Assembly (NCBI GenBank): GCA_021014945.1
Contig: MU266579.1
Span: 1 to 38,706, forward strand
Length of the DNA stretch: 38,706 bases
Source of the DNA: Leucogyrophana mollusca
Lineage: Eukaryota > Basidiomycota > Agaricomycetes > Boletales
Direction: 5' to 3'
Part shown: positions 10,078-21,836 of the stretch, one piece after another
Numbering within the stretch: the stretch's first letter is position 1
Layout: the number at the start of each line of letters is the position of its first letter
Translations under genes and position numbers: made by a program
Notes under the pieces: model-generated
Told to the model about the DNA's origin: nothing
The model's database searches: none
Seen by the model: the letters and a program-made list of their open reading frames with translations, nothing else

Positions 10078-12490
10078 TCATCGCTCGTCCTTATGCCGGC
10101 TGATCTTCTCCACCCCCGCTCCGCGCGCCGTTTTGCGTTCAGCCTGTGCGGGAAGACAAATCGGTTGTTAGCATCTCGTCTCGTGTGGTGTTTATGCAGA
10201 AGTAGAAGGCGGAGAGGGTGTTTATGCAAAAAAGGGGAGGGAGGATGTTTATGCAGAATGCAGAAGGGAAAGAGCGAGGAACAAGGAACGGAAAAGAGGT
10301 TTTTACGCGAAAGGACGCAGACGCGCTCGGGGAGGAGTTCACGCGAAAAATAAATGCGCGAGTTTCGCGAGACCAAAACCACGAAGCGCGATTTCCGCCA
10401 TTCCCTCGCCCCCTCCCGCTCCCATTCCCATCCGCGCCCCAAACAACCCTCAAAACGCAAAAACCAAAAACGGAACGGGGGGGAAACGAAACTAAACACA
10501 CCTCTTCACCCCTCCCCTCCGATTCCTCAGACTCCTCCGATTCATCATCCCCAATATCCTCGCCATCCTCGCTCTCCGACAAAACCTGCTCCTCACTCTC
10601 CGACTGCGATTCCTGGATCGGCGACGTACACAGCGCCTCGTCGTCCCCGAGCCCGATGACGAGTCCGCCCTGCGTTTGCGCGCTTGGATGGTGCGCCGAA
10701 CTCTGGGACGGCGCGCGGTGGTGCGTGTGCGTGTGCGTGTGTGCGTGCGCGGAGGCCTGCGACGCACTGCGGTGGTGCGCATGCGGGCGCGAGCCGTGCG
10801 TCGGGGAGAGGCGGACGGCGGTGAGGATGTGGTGTTCTTCGTGGGGAATGGGGGTGCCGGGTTTCGTCTCGTCGTCAGCGGCACCCGTTTTCGTATCTTC
10901 GGTTTTCACCTCGTCATCAGCGGCTTTTGTCTCATCGCCAACGGCCGTTGTCACCTCGACCCCGGCCTGTGCGTCCTCGACTACCACCTTTGACGTGCCC
11001 GCGTCCACCTCTTCCACGACCGTCTTCGTGCTCTCCATGCTCGTCTTCCCTTTCGCTTCCTCCCCTGCAACCCCTTCCTTCGCCTCCACAGCAGCCTTGG
11101 CCTTCTCAGCCTCCTCCCTTTCACGCTTCTCGCGCTCCCTCTGCTCCCTCCTCCGCTTCACCCACCCCATCCCGCTCCCATCTTCATCCACAGGCTCGAC
11201 GCCCGCGCCAACCTCCTCCCCCACACGCACGCCCTCTTTCTCTTTCTCCCCCTTGCCACCCACCTTCGCACCCGCACTCGCCGTCCCCTTCGCACCCGCA
11301 GCGCCACCCAACAACGCACCGCCCCGCTCGCCCCTCTGCAGCCCACGCCACATCTCCATCCCCCCCACCCCGCTCTGCACGCTCCCCATCCCGCCATACC
11401 CCCACTCGACGAACTCGGGCTCGTCCCTTGCATTCGCGAAGGGGTTCGCATTGGGATGGCGGCCGTGGCGCTTCGCGCCGTACACGCGCCCATTCAGCAT
11501 GCGCACGCCCTTCGGCGCGGACGTCGGGAGCTGGAAGACGCGCGCGTTGGGCGAGGAGGGCGCGGATTGCGGTCGTGCTTTCGAGGCGGGGAGGGTGGCG
11601 TGGCGCCCGCCGCCTGCGCCGGGCTTGTACCGCGAGCTCGTGATGGTGGGGGTGGTGGTGCGCCTATCGTCCTCGGGGCTGGAGCGCAGGCTGGAGGAGG
11701 CGGAGGACCCGGGGAGGAGGGTGCGCCCGCGGGTGCTGTCGGTGGTGGCGTTCGACTCGATGGAGGAGGTGCGCGAGAGGGGCGAGCCGGGCCACTCTGG
11801 CTTGGCGCGGCCGAGGCGGAAGGCTGAGCCCGAGCCGGTGGAGGACCAGCGCTCGAGGGGCTTGCCCCAGCCAGAGCTTGTAGAGGCAGGGGGGTCTTTG
11901 TTCCGCGATGACGAGCGGAAGAGGTGGATGGTGCCGAGGGTGAGGATGTCTTCAGCGGATATGCGCGGGAGGCGGCTGGTGGATGGGTATGGGGAGGTCG
12001 GGGGCGAGGTGGTGTGTGGGGGCGGGGAGGGGGAGGGCTTGAGGAAGGCGAGGAGCTTGGAGGGTTTAGCACGTGGATGGCTTTTGATGGTGTTTGATGA
12101 GTGGGACGAGTCGATGGAGACGCTGGGGGTGAGTGTGATCGCAGACGAGGGGGGCGGCGAGGGCGTGGGCTTTGCGTCGTTGTCACTGGTAGTGTTGGTG
12201 TTGGTATCGTCGTCGTCGTCCACGGGATCTTCTGTGCACGCGGTGTCGTCGCTCTCCTGTACGAGCTCAAAGTCGTCCGTGCGCGGCTCGGGGAGGGGGG
12301 CGAAGTGGATGCGGCGGGTGGTGCGTGTGTGGGACCATGATCCGGACGAGGAGGTGCTCGAGGACGACGAATTCAGCGAGTTGCTCGAGGGCGCGGCGAG
12401 GAGGAGGTGCTCCGGTGCGGGCGGCGACGACGAGGTCTTTGCATTCAATAGTATTCCCGAGGTGGGACGGTGTGATAGGACGACTGCCAT
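10078..12490 (-). CDS. Conserved disordered Agaricomycete protein, unknown function
   Basis: Function unknown. The predicted product is 684 residues with one intron. Exon 1 runs 12490-10502 and a second exon runs 10143-10078; the 358-nt intron has a GTGTGT donor, a GCTAAC branch-like site and a CGCACAG acceptor, and the phase is 0. The chosen ATG starts MAVVLSHRPTSGILL; an ATG at 12676 is in frame but the extra 62 residues look like leader. Landmarks are RRIHFAPLPEPR (59-70), ISAEDILTLGTIHLFR (177-192), a block at about 318-371 (VFQLP..APKGVRMLNGRVYG, NPFANARDEPEFVEWG, YGGMGSV), a Lys/Glu-rich stretch, a His-rich stretch from a CA/GT repeat, an acidic Ser tail, and the 3'-exon end GAGVEKISRHK. 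From memory these blocks recur in mushroom proteins annotated only as hypothetical. The rest is disordered and phosphosite-like. A very long antisense frame across it is a composition artefact. Confidence 0.75.
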
Positions 12491-13905
12491 TAGGCTACAC
12501 AAGAACAGAGAGGAGAAAGGAGAGTTAAAAAGAGTGGTGGAACAGAACACTGGGCACTCATCACCCACGAAAGAAGAACCCCGTTTACGTAACACAGGGT
12601 GTCGAGGGTCCGTTCCACGAGGCTGTTCGAGAATCGAGATTCGAATCTGTACGGCACTGATAAAACACACGTTCATAGATTACACACCCTCGCCCTTACT
12701 AGAGTTCGCTGCTTGCAAATCGACGCTCGGCCGTTTCTGTTTCACGACGGACGTCACCCCGGCATGCATAATCATAATGCTTCCGTATTCCTCGGATAGT
12801 CCCGCGTACCTATCTCTTGGCTCTCGCAACAACGCATCACGCTTATATCACCCCTGTGAACGCGACACACACCCTCCGTCCCCTCGGGCGCCTCCTCCCT
12901 CGCACCGCACCCTTCCACAGGCACACCGCCTCTTCTTATCGCGGCTCCGAGTGCGCCTGGAATGTTCCCGTCTCACCGCCACCCTCGTCCTATCTTGCCG
13001 ACCACCTACGCGTCCCCGTCGCTGCGCAGCACACACCCATCGTCGTGCAGTGCACGTATGCGTTGTCTCGCAGTGCACATATGCGTCGTCACGCCGGCAA
13101 CATACGCAGTCACATAATGAGTCACTGACGTTGCCACGTCCACGCATCACAGTATATCGTCGGCGGGCCGCTTCACCACGCCCAGCCCGCGCTAGTGTCT
13201 TTCCGGCGCGGGTGGCATGTGCCCCCCCTCTCCCCCTCCCGCTGACGTCGCCTAGCCCGCATTCACCCGTGCCTGCTAGTGCTATTCCGTGTATGCAGCT
13301 CGTTTATCCAGTCACAGCGGCTCATTTATCCAGCTTCAGCTCATTTATCCAGCCACAGCGACCCTTGCGCCGACTTGTTATCCACCCACGCTCCACGCTC
13401 GCCCGTCAACTAGCACAATCCGCCGACGAAAAAAAAATAAACTGCGTATGTGCGTAATGTGCCAACTTACCCGCTGCTCGTCACCACAAAAAAAATCAAC
13501 CGCACACTGGACTACGGACACACGGACACCCACCCACTCGCCACTGGTTCTCCCGCGAAACGTACCCTTCTGACATCACAAGCAAAAGCCACAGTAATCC
13601 CCGTCGCCGTCCGCGTCAATGTCATCACGCATCGATGTCACCACGCATCGATGTCACCGCGCATCGATGTCATTCCGTAACCAGCCTTCAAAGTTCAAGC
13701 TTCACGACAAGATAGGATAACTTAGCCTCTGAGGTGCCGGCGCGGCCTGACAGAGTAAGCAAGTACGAAAATCGCAATCGCAAAACGTCCGTGTCCTTCC
13801 ACGTTCGAAGTTCCGACTTCCATCACCACGTCGTTCCGTAACCCATGGCAAGATGCCGGCGTTCGGCACATACCACGCATGTACGGGACACAGCCGTAAG
13901 ATAAA
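12491..13905. other. Upstream of the disordered-protein gene, no gene
   Basis: Divergent side of the minus-strand gene; its promoter should be within the first few hundred bases. CT-rich tracts precede the start codon. Between 13300 and 13360 a CATTTATCCAG unit is repeated three times. No credible coding sequence is seen. Confidence 0.45.
13626..13673. repeat. 16-nt tandem repeat, three units
   Basis: CACGCATCGATGTCAC is repeated three times, the third unit with two differences. It contains the ATCGAT palindrome. Confidence 0.85.
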
Positions 13906-13908
13906 ACA

Positions 13909-13934
13909 AAGCAGAAGCAGAAGCAGAAGCAGCG
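13909..13934. repeat. GAAGCA hexanucleotide repeat
   Basis: Four consecutive AGAAGC-type units in a non-coding context. Confidence 0.8.
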
Positions 13935-14161
13935 AACCCCGAGGACATGTCGTGTGTGCGTTACGTTGCGCCACCGCCCGGACCGCTCGCAGAACGATGG
14001 GCGATGGACGATGGATGAGTGGTGCCGCGCCCCTGGACTCGGGCTCGTCTTGTTATCAATATCAATGTCGGGCACGCTGCACCGGTCATCGACGTTCGGA
14101 GCGAGTGGTGGACGGACTGCGGTGATTGACGCTCTCCCTCGCCGGTCATCAACATCACCAC

Positions 14162-14343
14162 CTCGTTGGTCACCAACACCCCCCCACCGGCGTGCAAACA
14201 GTATGTTCCCCCTGCCTTAATATCCAGAAAGCACGCACCGACGACATATCATCTCGCTGGCCACCAACACCCTCCCACCGGCGTGCAAACGGTGTTTCTT
14301 ATTTAATACTCAGAAAACACGCAACGACGACACGCGCACGCCA
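14162..14343 (+). repeat. 91-nt direct repeat, two copies
   Basis: CTCGTTGGTCACCAACACC at 14162 recurs as CTCGCTGGCCACCAACACC at 14253. Each is followed by CACCGGCGTGCAAAC and then a TTAATA.CCAGAAA / TTAATACTCAGAAA block. Non-coding. Confidence 0.75.
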
Positions 14344-14401
14344 ACAGCTTCCCTAAGGCTCCAACTCGCCTGCGATCCTGCGATGCTGTGATCCTGCCAG
14401 G

Positions 14402-15090
14402 AGCCAAGACACCGCGAACGAACGTTTGCGTTTGATGATATCGATAATCACAATTTACACGCTGGGCTCCACTTCGCTGGCCCTCCCCCAACCGTCGCCG
14501 GGTCCATTTTCTTCACACTCGTCTTCCTCCCCGCAGACTTCCGCCACCCACCCACCCACACACGACACCCGCGGCGACGAGGTTGTCATTGCGATCGCTT
14601 TGGCGTTGATAAGCTGAAGCTCACGACAACTTAAATAACTACGCGCGCGTGCGCTCATTTCACTCGCCTGCCTGCCTCGCCTCGCCTCGCCTCGCGTCCT
14701 GTGTAACTGTACCCATTGCCGCCAAACCTCGTCCCTGGACACCACTCCCCTTTCTAACTTGACGCACGCCAGCTCCCCTTTCTGACTCGACGCACGCCGG
14801 CCAAGACACCGCGAGCGTTTGGTGTCTGACGTTAGGTGATATCGATAATCTAGAACTTAAACGCTGGACTCCTTCGACGACGGCCCTGCCCTACCGTCGC
14901 TGGGTCGGCCTTCTTGAACTTCGTCCCCCCCAGATCCCTACCACGGGCCCACCCATCCACACACGACACCCGCGGCGGCAAAGCCGTGCCGCCCCAAAAC
15001 CCGACACCCGTTCACTTTGGCGTTGATAAGCTAGCTACGCGTGCGTTCATTTCACTCGCCTGCCTGCCTCGCGTCCTTGTAATCATTGTC
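14402..15090 (+). repeat. About 0.4-kb direct duplication, two copies
   Basis: GCCAAGACACCGCGA starts both copies (about 14404 and 14802). Both continue with GATATCGATAAT, an ACGCTGG.CTCC block, CACACACGACACCCGCGGCG and TTTGGCGTTGATAAGCT, and end in TCATTTCACTCGCCTGCCTG. Copy 1 carries an extra CTCGC pentanucleotide run near 14675. No coding frame is conserved. Confidence 0.75.
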
Positions 15091-16099
15091 CCCGATATGC
15101 ACTCTGCATGACGTTGAGTTATCTCATCGCTGCCGATAAGATAACCAGCTCAGGGTAGCCAGCTCAGGGTACAATGCCCACCGAGGAAGGCGACAGGCCA
15201 GGGTGACCCTGACTCCCGACCCGACTCCCTTAACTGACTCCCTAAACTGATTCCTAAACTGAGGCCTGAGACCTGAGACCTGAACATGAGACCTGGGGCT
15301 TGCAGCTGTACAGTTCAGGGTGCGAAGTCGAAGGTACCGGGCGTATTACCAACACAACAACCTATTCTCACATGTAACTATAACTATAACTATAACTGTA
15401 ATCAATATGAAGCTCATCCATTCACACATGCATCTATACAACGACACATCGTGGCATATATACAGCCAAACCAAAACCCCAAGCCGAAGTCAAGCCAAAG
15501 TCATCCCAAGCCCGAGTGCCTGCCCAGAAAAACGCGAGGCGGACGATCAGATCGTCGATGACGCCTCGAGGCCGCGTAGGTTCCTATGAGCGCTGCTTGT
15601 GCAAGGGAGCAAGGGACGAACGAGTGAATGAACGAGATAAGCGAGTATACACCATACAGCCTGCCCTGAAAGCTATAGAATAAGGGGGCACGCAATGTAT
15701 GTATGTACCCCAGCACCTCAGAGTCAAGTTACTGCGCGACGGAATGCGTACCCGGGTGTACCGATCGCAGCACGCTCGCGGAGGCTTCTACATAATTATG
15801 CATGAATGAATGGATGGATGGATGAAACGAGCGAGTGAGTACATACATACATGATACTGGTACCATGCCCACGTAACGCATACCCTGCCCACCCTGGACG
15901 TTATAGGATAAAGATCAGCACAAGCACAAGCATAAGGGGGTACGCACATAATACGAATCGCCTGCACCCCGCGACGAGCGCCAACATAACCACAATTTTC
16001 TCCATTCGGGAACAAAAAAAAAGAAAAGAAAAGAAAAACACGCACTCCCGCAGCGCCTCCGAGTCTACATGGCTTGGAGATCTGGGGTGATGGGCGACG
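15091..16099. other. No gene seen; simple repeats
   Basis: Contains an ACTGA/CCTGAGAC-rich tract at about 15230-15290, a TAACTA microsatellite at 15375-15397, GGAT repeats at 15808-15823, and an A-rich tract near 16013-16037. No credible coding sequence. Confidence 0.5.
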
Positions 16100-16570
16100 C
16101 GCAGCCGGGTTTCCGGATCGGTCGTTCCTGATGTTTGATCGACGAGCCTCCCAGTGTTCTATTGCCAAGCATCCGTGTGTTCGATCGACGAGCGCCCTGG
16201 GGCCGTGTTCGATTGCCAAACGTCCTGGTGTTCGATCGACATCGGCATAACGTTGACAAAGTGAAGTGAAGCAGTCTACCCACTTCTATCCATCAGCGGC
16301 CGACCAGCGCCCTCCATCTTCAGCTTCATTCATCTCCATCTCCATTCATCTGCATTTATCACAACTGACAACCAAGTCAGTCGGGTCTCCGGATCGGTTG
16401 TTCCTGGTGTTCGATTGCCAAGTGCCCCGGTGCTCGATTGATGAACGCCCTGGGTCGTGTTCTATTGCCAAGCATCCGGGTGTTCGATCGACATTGTCGA
16501 AGTGAAGTCACAGTCTACCCACTTCTATCCATCAGCGCCCTTCGCTGCATTCGTTCGTTGTCCAGCGCCC
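16100..16570 (+). repeat. Internally repetitive GTGTTCGATCGAC region
   Basis: The phrase GTGTTCGAT(C/T)G(A/C)C, alternating with TTGCCAAGC and GAGCGCCCTGG-like pieces, is repeated several times at 16115-16245 and again at 16385-16495. CAGTCTACCCACTTCTATCC follows each block (16272 and 16512). It is a two-copy duplication with a period of about 240-270 nt, each copy itself internally repeated. Confidence 0.7.
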
Positions 16571-16719
16571 TCCATCTTCAGCTTCATTCATCTGCATTAA
16601 TCATTAACCGCGACTGACAACCCAGTCAAGCGTGCCAAGGTATCAGAACGCACCCCCTTCCAGCGCCCTTGCCAAGAGTCCCGTCCTGGTGACCGGTGCG
16701 CCAAGTCCGACTGCCATTG

Positions 16720-17361
16720 TCAGACCGCCAAGAGCCCGTGTGTCAGAATGGAGCATAGAAAACGAAGAACGAAGAATGGAGCTGGGGATGGAGTGGGAGA
16801 ACGAGTGACAAATGACAAGTAAGAGAGGAGAGAAGGAGAGAAAGAGGGGAGGGATGGGTTACGGAAGTAGGCTGGGCGCAATTCCACGCGAATGTTCCAG
16901 TGCTTGGCCGCGGGAGCGATGAGGTACTTGTCCACAGGGAGCGATATGGGGACGCGATGGGGCGTAACGCATAATGGAGCGCCGTCGCGGGGTGGTATGC
17001 GTAATGGAGCGCCGTCGCGGGGCGGCATGCGGAATAGCGAGTCCAAGTCCAAGTCAGTGATCGGCGGGTCGCTGGTGGTGGTCGTGATGGCTTGCCGAGA
17101 ATAGCCCATGATCCAATCGTAGTGCCAAAAAAGCGGGGTGAAAAGCGAGTTGTAGCTGGAATTGGCGCCAGACGAGAAGCTGGAAGGGGGACTGGAACTG
17201 GAACTGGCGCCGGACCTGGCACACCTCGTGCGCTGGACGGACTGGGTACGCGCGGGTAGGATAAGGTGAGACAAGCTGTGGCTGAAGGTTCGGGACGGGG
17301 ACAGACAGGCTGGGTTAGACGCCGAGTGCGGAATCCTGGCGTGGATATTGTCAAAGTTCAT
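16720..17361 (-). CDS. Hypothetical protein, low support
   Basis: An open frame of 213 codons starts with ATG at 17361 and ends at 16720. The product is Ser/Pro-rich in the first 70 residues and has a 30-nt tandem duplication that gives PPRDGAPL twice (about residues 110-130). A less biased stretch follows (VDKYLIAPAAKHWNIRVELR). No known domain is recognised. It lies among repeats, and an overlapping frame on the same strand is almost as long, so it may be non-coding. Confidence 0.25.
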   Translation of the reverse strand: MNFDNIHARIPHSASNPACLSPSRTFSHSLSHLILPARTQSVQRTRCARSGASSSSSPPSSFSSGANSSYNSLFTPLFWHYDWIMGYSRQAITTTTSDPPITDLDLDSLFRMPPRDGAPLRIPPRDGAPLCVTPHRVPISLPVDKYLIAPAAKHWNIRVELRPAYFRNPSLPSFSPSLLSYLSFVTRSPTPSPAPFFVLRFLCSILTHGLLAV

Positions 17362-17639
17362 TTCGGATCAGCATAAGAGAAGCGCGCGAACGGGGGTGAC
17401 GATCTCGTGACTGGACCAAGGAGGACGCGACGGACGGAACGATAAGCCACACACACACATACATCCAAAACACCAAAACGTCGCCCTCCCGAAGGACACT
17501 CGACCACGTACCACGGCCGCAATCACAGGCAAAGGCAGCGCGTCCTCCCGCAGCCAACACCCCGAACCCAATCGTCACTGGCCCGAGGCGTCGATTGTGT
17601 TCAAAGTCAAAGTCAGAGCAGAATCGTGGCACGGAATCG

Positions 17640-18835
17640 CGGTGCCGTGGGGTCCGGACCAGCTGGGACTGGGTACTGAGGGATTATCGCCACTGGTACC
17701 CCTCTCGTGCCCAAGAGAGCGCGGGGTGGGTGCCGGATCGTGTTTTGAGTGGTAGGAACGCACGCGATCGAGTGCCGAGCGGGTTTATCGCCATTTGAAC
17801 CTGAGAACGAGACGAGGGAGCGTGATGGAGAACGCTGGGCAGTGTGATGGTGTGTCAAGGCATAGGCAAGACAAAGACAAAGAGTCTGAGCTTAGATCCA
17901 GTCAAGACCGATCGTGATTCGTGGGTTGAAAATTTGAACGTCAAAGCTCGAAGGGCGTGATGGTATTGTTGAGCAGGAACGACTGCCTCCCCCCTCCGAA
18001 CCTTCGGTCTGCCTACAGGAGACTAGTGCGATGGACAGATGCGATGGGTGGGTGACAGGCCATCGGACGACTTCGAAGTTCAGGCCTTGCATCCTAACAC
18101 ACCCTGAACCTCGACTTCACCGGGCTGAAACACGAGACGACTGGGAAATCGGACTGAGGGATTATCGCCAGTAGCACGCTCCGCGCCTAAAAAACGCCGG
18201 GGAAGTGTGGGGTGGGGTGCCAGTTCGTGATTAGCGAGTGCACGCGATCGAGGACTTCGGAGCGGGTTTATCGCCATTTGAGAACGAGACTAGGAGGCGT
18301 GATGGAGAACGCTGAGTAGTGTGATGGCGTGTAAAGGCGAGACAAATGCAAAGACAAAAAGTCTGAGCTTAGATCCAGTCAAGACCGATCGTGACTCGTG
18401 GGTTGAAAAGTTGAACGTCAAAGCTCGAAGGGCGTGACGGACAGATGCGACGGGTGGGTGACAAGCTTCGAAGCCTCGCATCCTAACCCCGACCCCGACG
18501 CCCTGAACCTCGACTTCACCAGGCCCGCTCCGCGCTAAAACATGAGACGACTGGGAACTCGGACTGAGGGATTATCGCCAGTTGCACGGGCCTCGCCCGC
18601 TCCGCGCCTAAAAAACGCTGGGGAAGTGTGGGGTGGGGCGCCAGTTCGTGATTAGCGATCGAGGGCGCGATCGAGGGCCGAGCAGGTTTATCGCCATTTG
18701 AGAACGAGACTAGGGGGCGTGATGGAGAACGCTGAGCAGTGTGATGGCGTGTAAAGGCAAGACAAATGCGGGGACAAAGCCAAAGGCAAAAAGTCTGAGC
18801 TTAGATCCAGTCAAGACCGATCGATAGCCACGATT
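17640..18835 (-). repeat. Repeat E, three tandem copies in reverse orientation
   Basis: GATCCAGTCAAGACCGATCG occurs at about 17896, 18372 and 18805, and CTGAGGGATTATCGCC at about 17677, 18153 and 18563. This gives units of roughly 410-480 nt. Each unit also holds GGGTTTATCGCCATTTGA or a one-base variant, GTGATGGAGAACGCTG and AAGTCTGAGCTTAGATCC. The units are reverse complements of the copies at 541-790 and 6430-6676. No coding capacity; the family is not identified. Confidence 0.8.
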
Positions 18836-19110
18836 GTGGACGTTAACGGGTGTGGTGTGGTAGGGAAGTATGGGGAATATGATACACCACGATGCGAGGT
18901 AATTTCAACCATGCTAGGGTTTGGTCGAATGTGAACGGTCTGACTCAGTGAGGCAAACAACATCATGATGCATACCGACGTGACTATGATCATGAGCGAC
19001 GAACATGTAAGAGAGTTGTTGAAACCCCGCCACTTTTCCCTCTGTAGCCGTTTTACTCCTACTCAAGTCCCTTTCGTAGACCCCTCCGACGGAATCAACG
19101 TAGGCCGTCC
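18836..19110 (-). repeat. Dispersed repeat F, copy 2 (reverse)
   Basis: Reverse-complement relative of 3740-3905, joined directly to the last E copy. On the left arm the F repeat instead follows repeat D. The right-hand set is thus an inverted, rearranged version of the left-hand set. Confidence 0.6.
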
Positions 19111-21836
19111 TATGATACAGCGGTCTTCCTGTAAAGGCGCGTATCAAGCTTGTTTGGACGGACATGTGTAGTCGCCGTAGCGTTTCAGCCTCATCACCCA
19201 TCCGCAAACACTGATTGACTCGTCGCCCGCTCTTGGATTGCTATTCTGTCTGGAGGCGGCCCCCGCTAGAGCGTGAAGGCCCAATCATCTTCAACGCATT
19301 CCACGCCCACCAGGTTTCACCTTACCGCGGCGTTGTTCTATTAGCGTACCAAGACGCCGTGTTTCTGGAAGACCGTCTGCAAGAACTGCAGCCGGCAACC
19401 TGCGCATACAAGACGCCTGATACGAGCCTCTTCCACATCGGGTTTTGGCCTGATTACCGTGACGGTCTTGTTGATGCATAGACCTGGGCGCGGCCATCAT
19501 ATCAGATGAGCATGGCCACAATGAAACTTGAGGCCATACTCGTCTGATCACAGTTTGGCCCATGTGCGTCCCGCTGGGCGCTAACGTCGAGAACTTGCAG
19601 GTACTGGATGTCCAGAACCTTCTGCATACCTACTCCGACCAGCGCTATTTCCATGGACCTATCCTATCTCCCAGCCGAGGAACTCGAATGGCTCCCAATA
19701 CACGTAGAATCGGTAATTCCTTCATCAGCGGAAGCTGCTCTTGCTGACTTACAATATACTTTTCCAGAGCTCGGACGAACGTTCAAGTTGGCCTCCTGAC
19801 ACCCTCTTCGAGCTGCATCAGTAAGTTATCCACTTATCTCTGCCATGGGTATGCATCATTCTCCCGCGGCCTATGTATTCCTATAGATCAGATCACTGAT
19901 CAGATTGCAATCCACGTCACCGTCACCATGCTACATCACTGCTCCAACTCCTTCGCTGCATCTCGTTGCGTTGATGCGTTGTTCACCAGATGACCGCCGA
20001 TGATTCACCGGCGACTCAACACTGGCACTTCGCCCACCACTCTACACCTCGAGTGTAGTGACTGCGGCCATCCTCGCCTCAAATGGCTTTAACTACCGCG
20101 CTCCTTCCTCGTGTGCATCATAACCCTCTGTTTGCGCTAGCCTCAAGTTACCACACTCTCCCATCGAAGCCCGTCCCCACTCTGTGGCGCATGTGTATAT
20201 ATACATGGACAAGGGCGTAGGTAAGCGATTGCGTTCTAACATCATAGCATGGATATCGATGTGCTAATTTTAGCGCGCCGCTTCTCTCAACCACCGAACA
20301 CCGATCTAGATTCAATCAATGAACTTGAACGTGAAACTCAACCCTGCGGAACGAGTCGTATTATTAAGCCCATTATCCATATGGACTTGCGCTCGCCAGC
20401 GCAGCGGTTTCTTACGGTAGTATTAAATAAAGTGAGCACGAGTATTTTTAGGCTTATTTTCACCCTCCGTGCATAGGCTACTTACTTAATTACTATTTCC
20501 ATGCTTGATTTCTCTTACGGTAGGGATGCGGATAGGAGGGGACGAGTTCATTAGAACTGGCGTTGGTACAACACGCTGCATCGATGATCGATCGGATTGA
20601 TATGGTTGGTGCGTCGACGTCTCGAGCTTCTCCAGGGTAAATCAACGTTAATGTCCATGCTCCCTTGTGGCGTCTGATCCGGCGCCGTAGCACGAGGCTC
20701 ACGGGCTCTCGCACAGAAGGTTCTAATCGCCTCGCGCTAGCATCGGTATACTCGTGTTGTTATGGTTAGCAGCCGCCGCCTTGAGCTTCGACTGTAGCTC
20801 TTCGGTTGGAGGGTCCCAGTACGAGGGTTGCTCTGTCCGCTTACCTTCCCTCGGTTTTGTGTGCTCGGAGAGCTGCGGTATTGATGGATCGGGGTGGTCG
20901 GCTATTTGTGATCCCAGCCGGAGCGTGGTCGCCATATCATGCGGGTTGGGTGCGGATATCTCGACTGCGCCCCGATATCTTCTCGCCGAGTCCTTTCGGG
21001 GATCCCGATTTACGACACCACTTCTAGCAGATTACCTTGTAATCAATCAGACTTCCAACGCGACCCCGCGCCTTGCATTGGGCACTGAGCCGATCAGACT
21101 TTAGCTTGTACATTTGGGTTTACATATCTACGTTAAAGTATTGTGCCCCTAAGTGTTATTTACAACGGGGATGCAGGGGACTCCAGGACTCCTGTTAATC
21201 TCCGAGACTCTCTAGATATCCCTCGATATTACCATGATTGACTGAAAGCGACTTGACGAGTGAAGATATCACATTTTGCATGATGGCCGGTCGGCGGGGT
21301 GAGTGGACGGTCACGTGAGCCACAAACCCTCATTCCGACTTGGTGCCGACAAACACCAATTTCGTTCTAACAAATTCTCCACAACACGTTGGGACTAGGA
21401 TTCCTTGGATACTCAATGATATCTACCACATTCAAAGCAATTGCGGTTCCAACCTACTCGAATCCGCGCTTGCGCTCACGATGAATATCTCACTGGCACC
21501 CGAGGCAGATAGTTCGGCGTCGACGGTACGGGTGTCTGTGTCTTCCTTCCCGGGTGCCCCTCGTGTTCTCAGCCTTGGACCTATAAAAAGGCAAATTTTA
21601 GGAGACTAAGACTATCAAGACAACGCGCTCATGACTGTGTATTTGACTGGAAGCACTCCGTCATCACATCCGCCTCCAATGCTGTCCCTAGCCAGGTCCA
21701 GACCTTGATCCCCAAAAGCGGCGCCCCTACCGCCGCCCCCAGTTCTCTACATGCAAAAACGATAATCAGAATACTCACCATGTGCTGGTACGCTTCGTCG
21801 TCTCAGTTTGACGCTGACGGCTAGCATCGCTCTGCA
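19111..21836. other. No recognisable gene; probable relic DNA
   Basis: Composition is closer to coding DNA than in the repeats to the left, yet all frames are broken into pieces under 120 codons and none is recognised. The longest pieces are at 19215-19481 and 20754-21104 (the latter without an ATG). A TATATATACATGG tract lies near 20195. It may hold diverged multi-exon gene remains. Confidence 0.4.

Noticed and set aside
9599..10081. Minus-strand 160-codon frame next to the disordered-protein gene
   Set aside because: It overlaps the last exon in another frame and otherwise lies in the probable 3' untranslated region.
10218..13457. 1079-codon plus-strand open frame opposite the disordered-protein gene
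   Set aside because: It is antisense to a gene with recognisable conserved blocks. The GC-rich composition removes stops, and the translation is low-complexity Ser/Pro/Arg with no domain.
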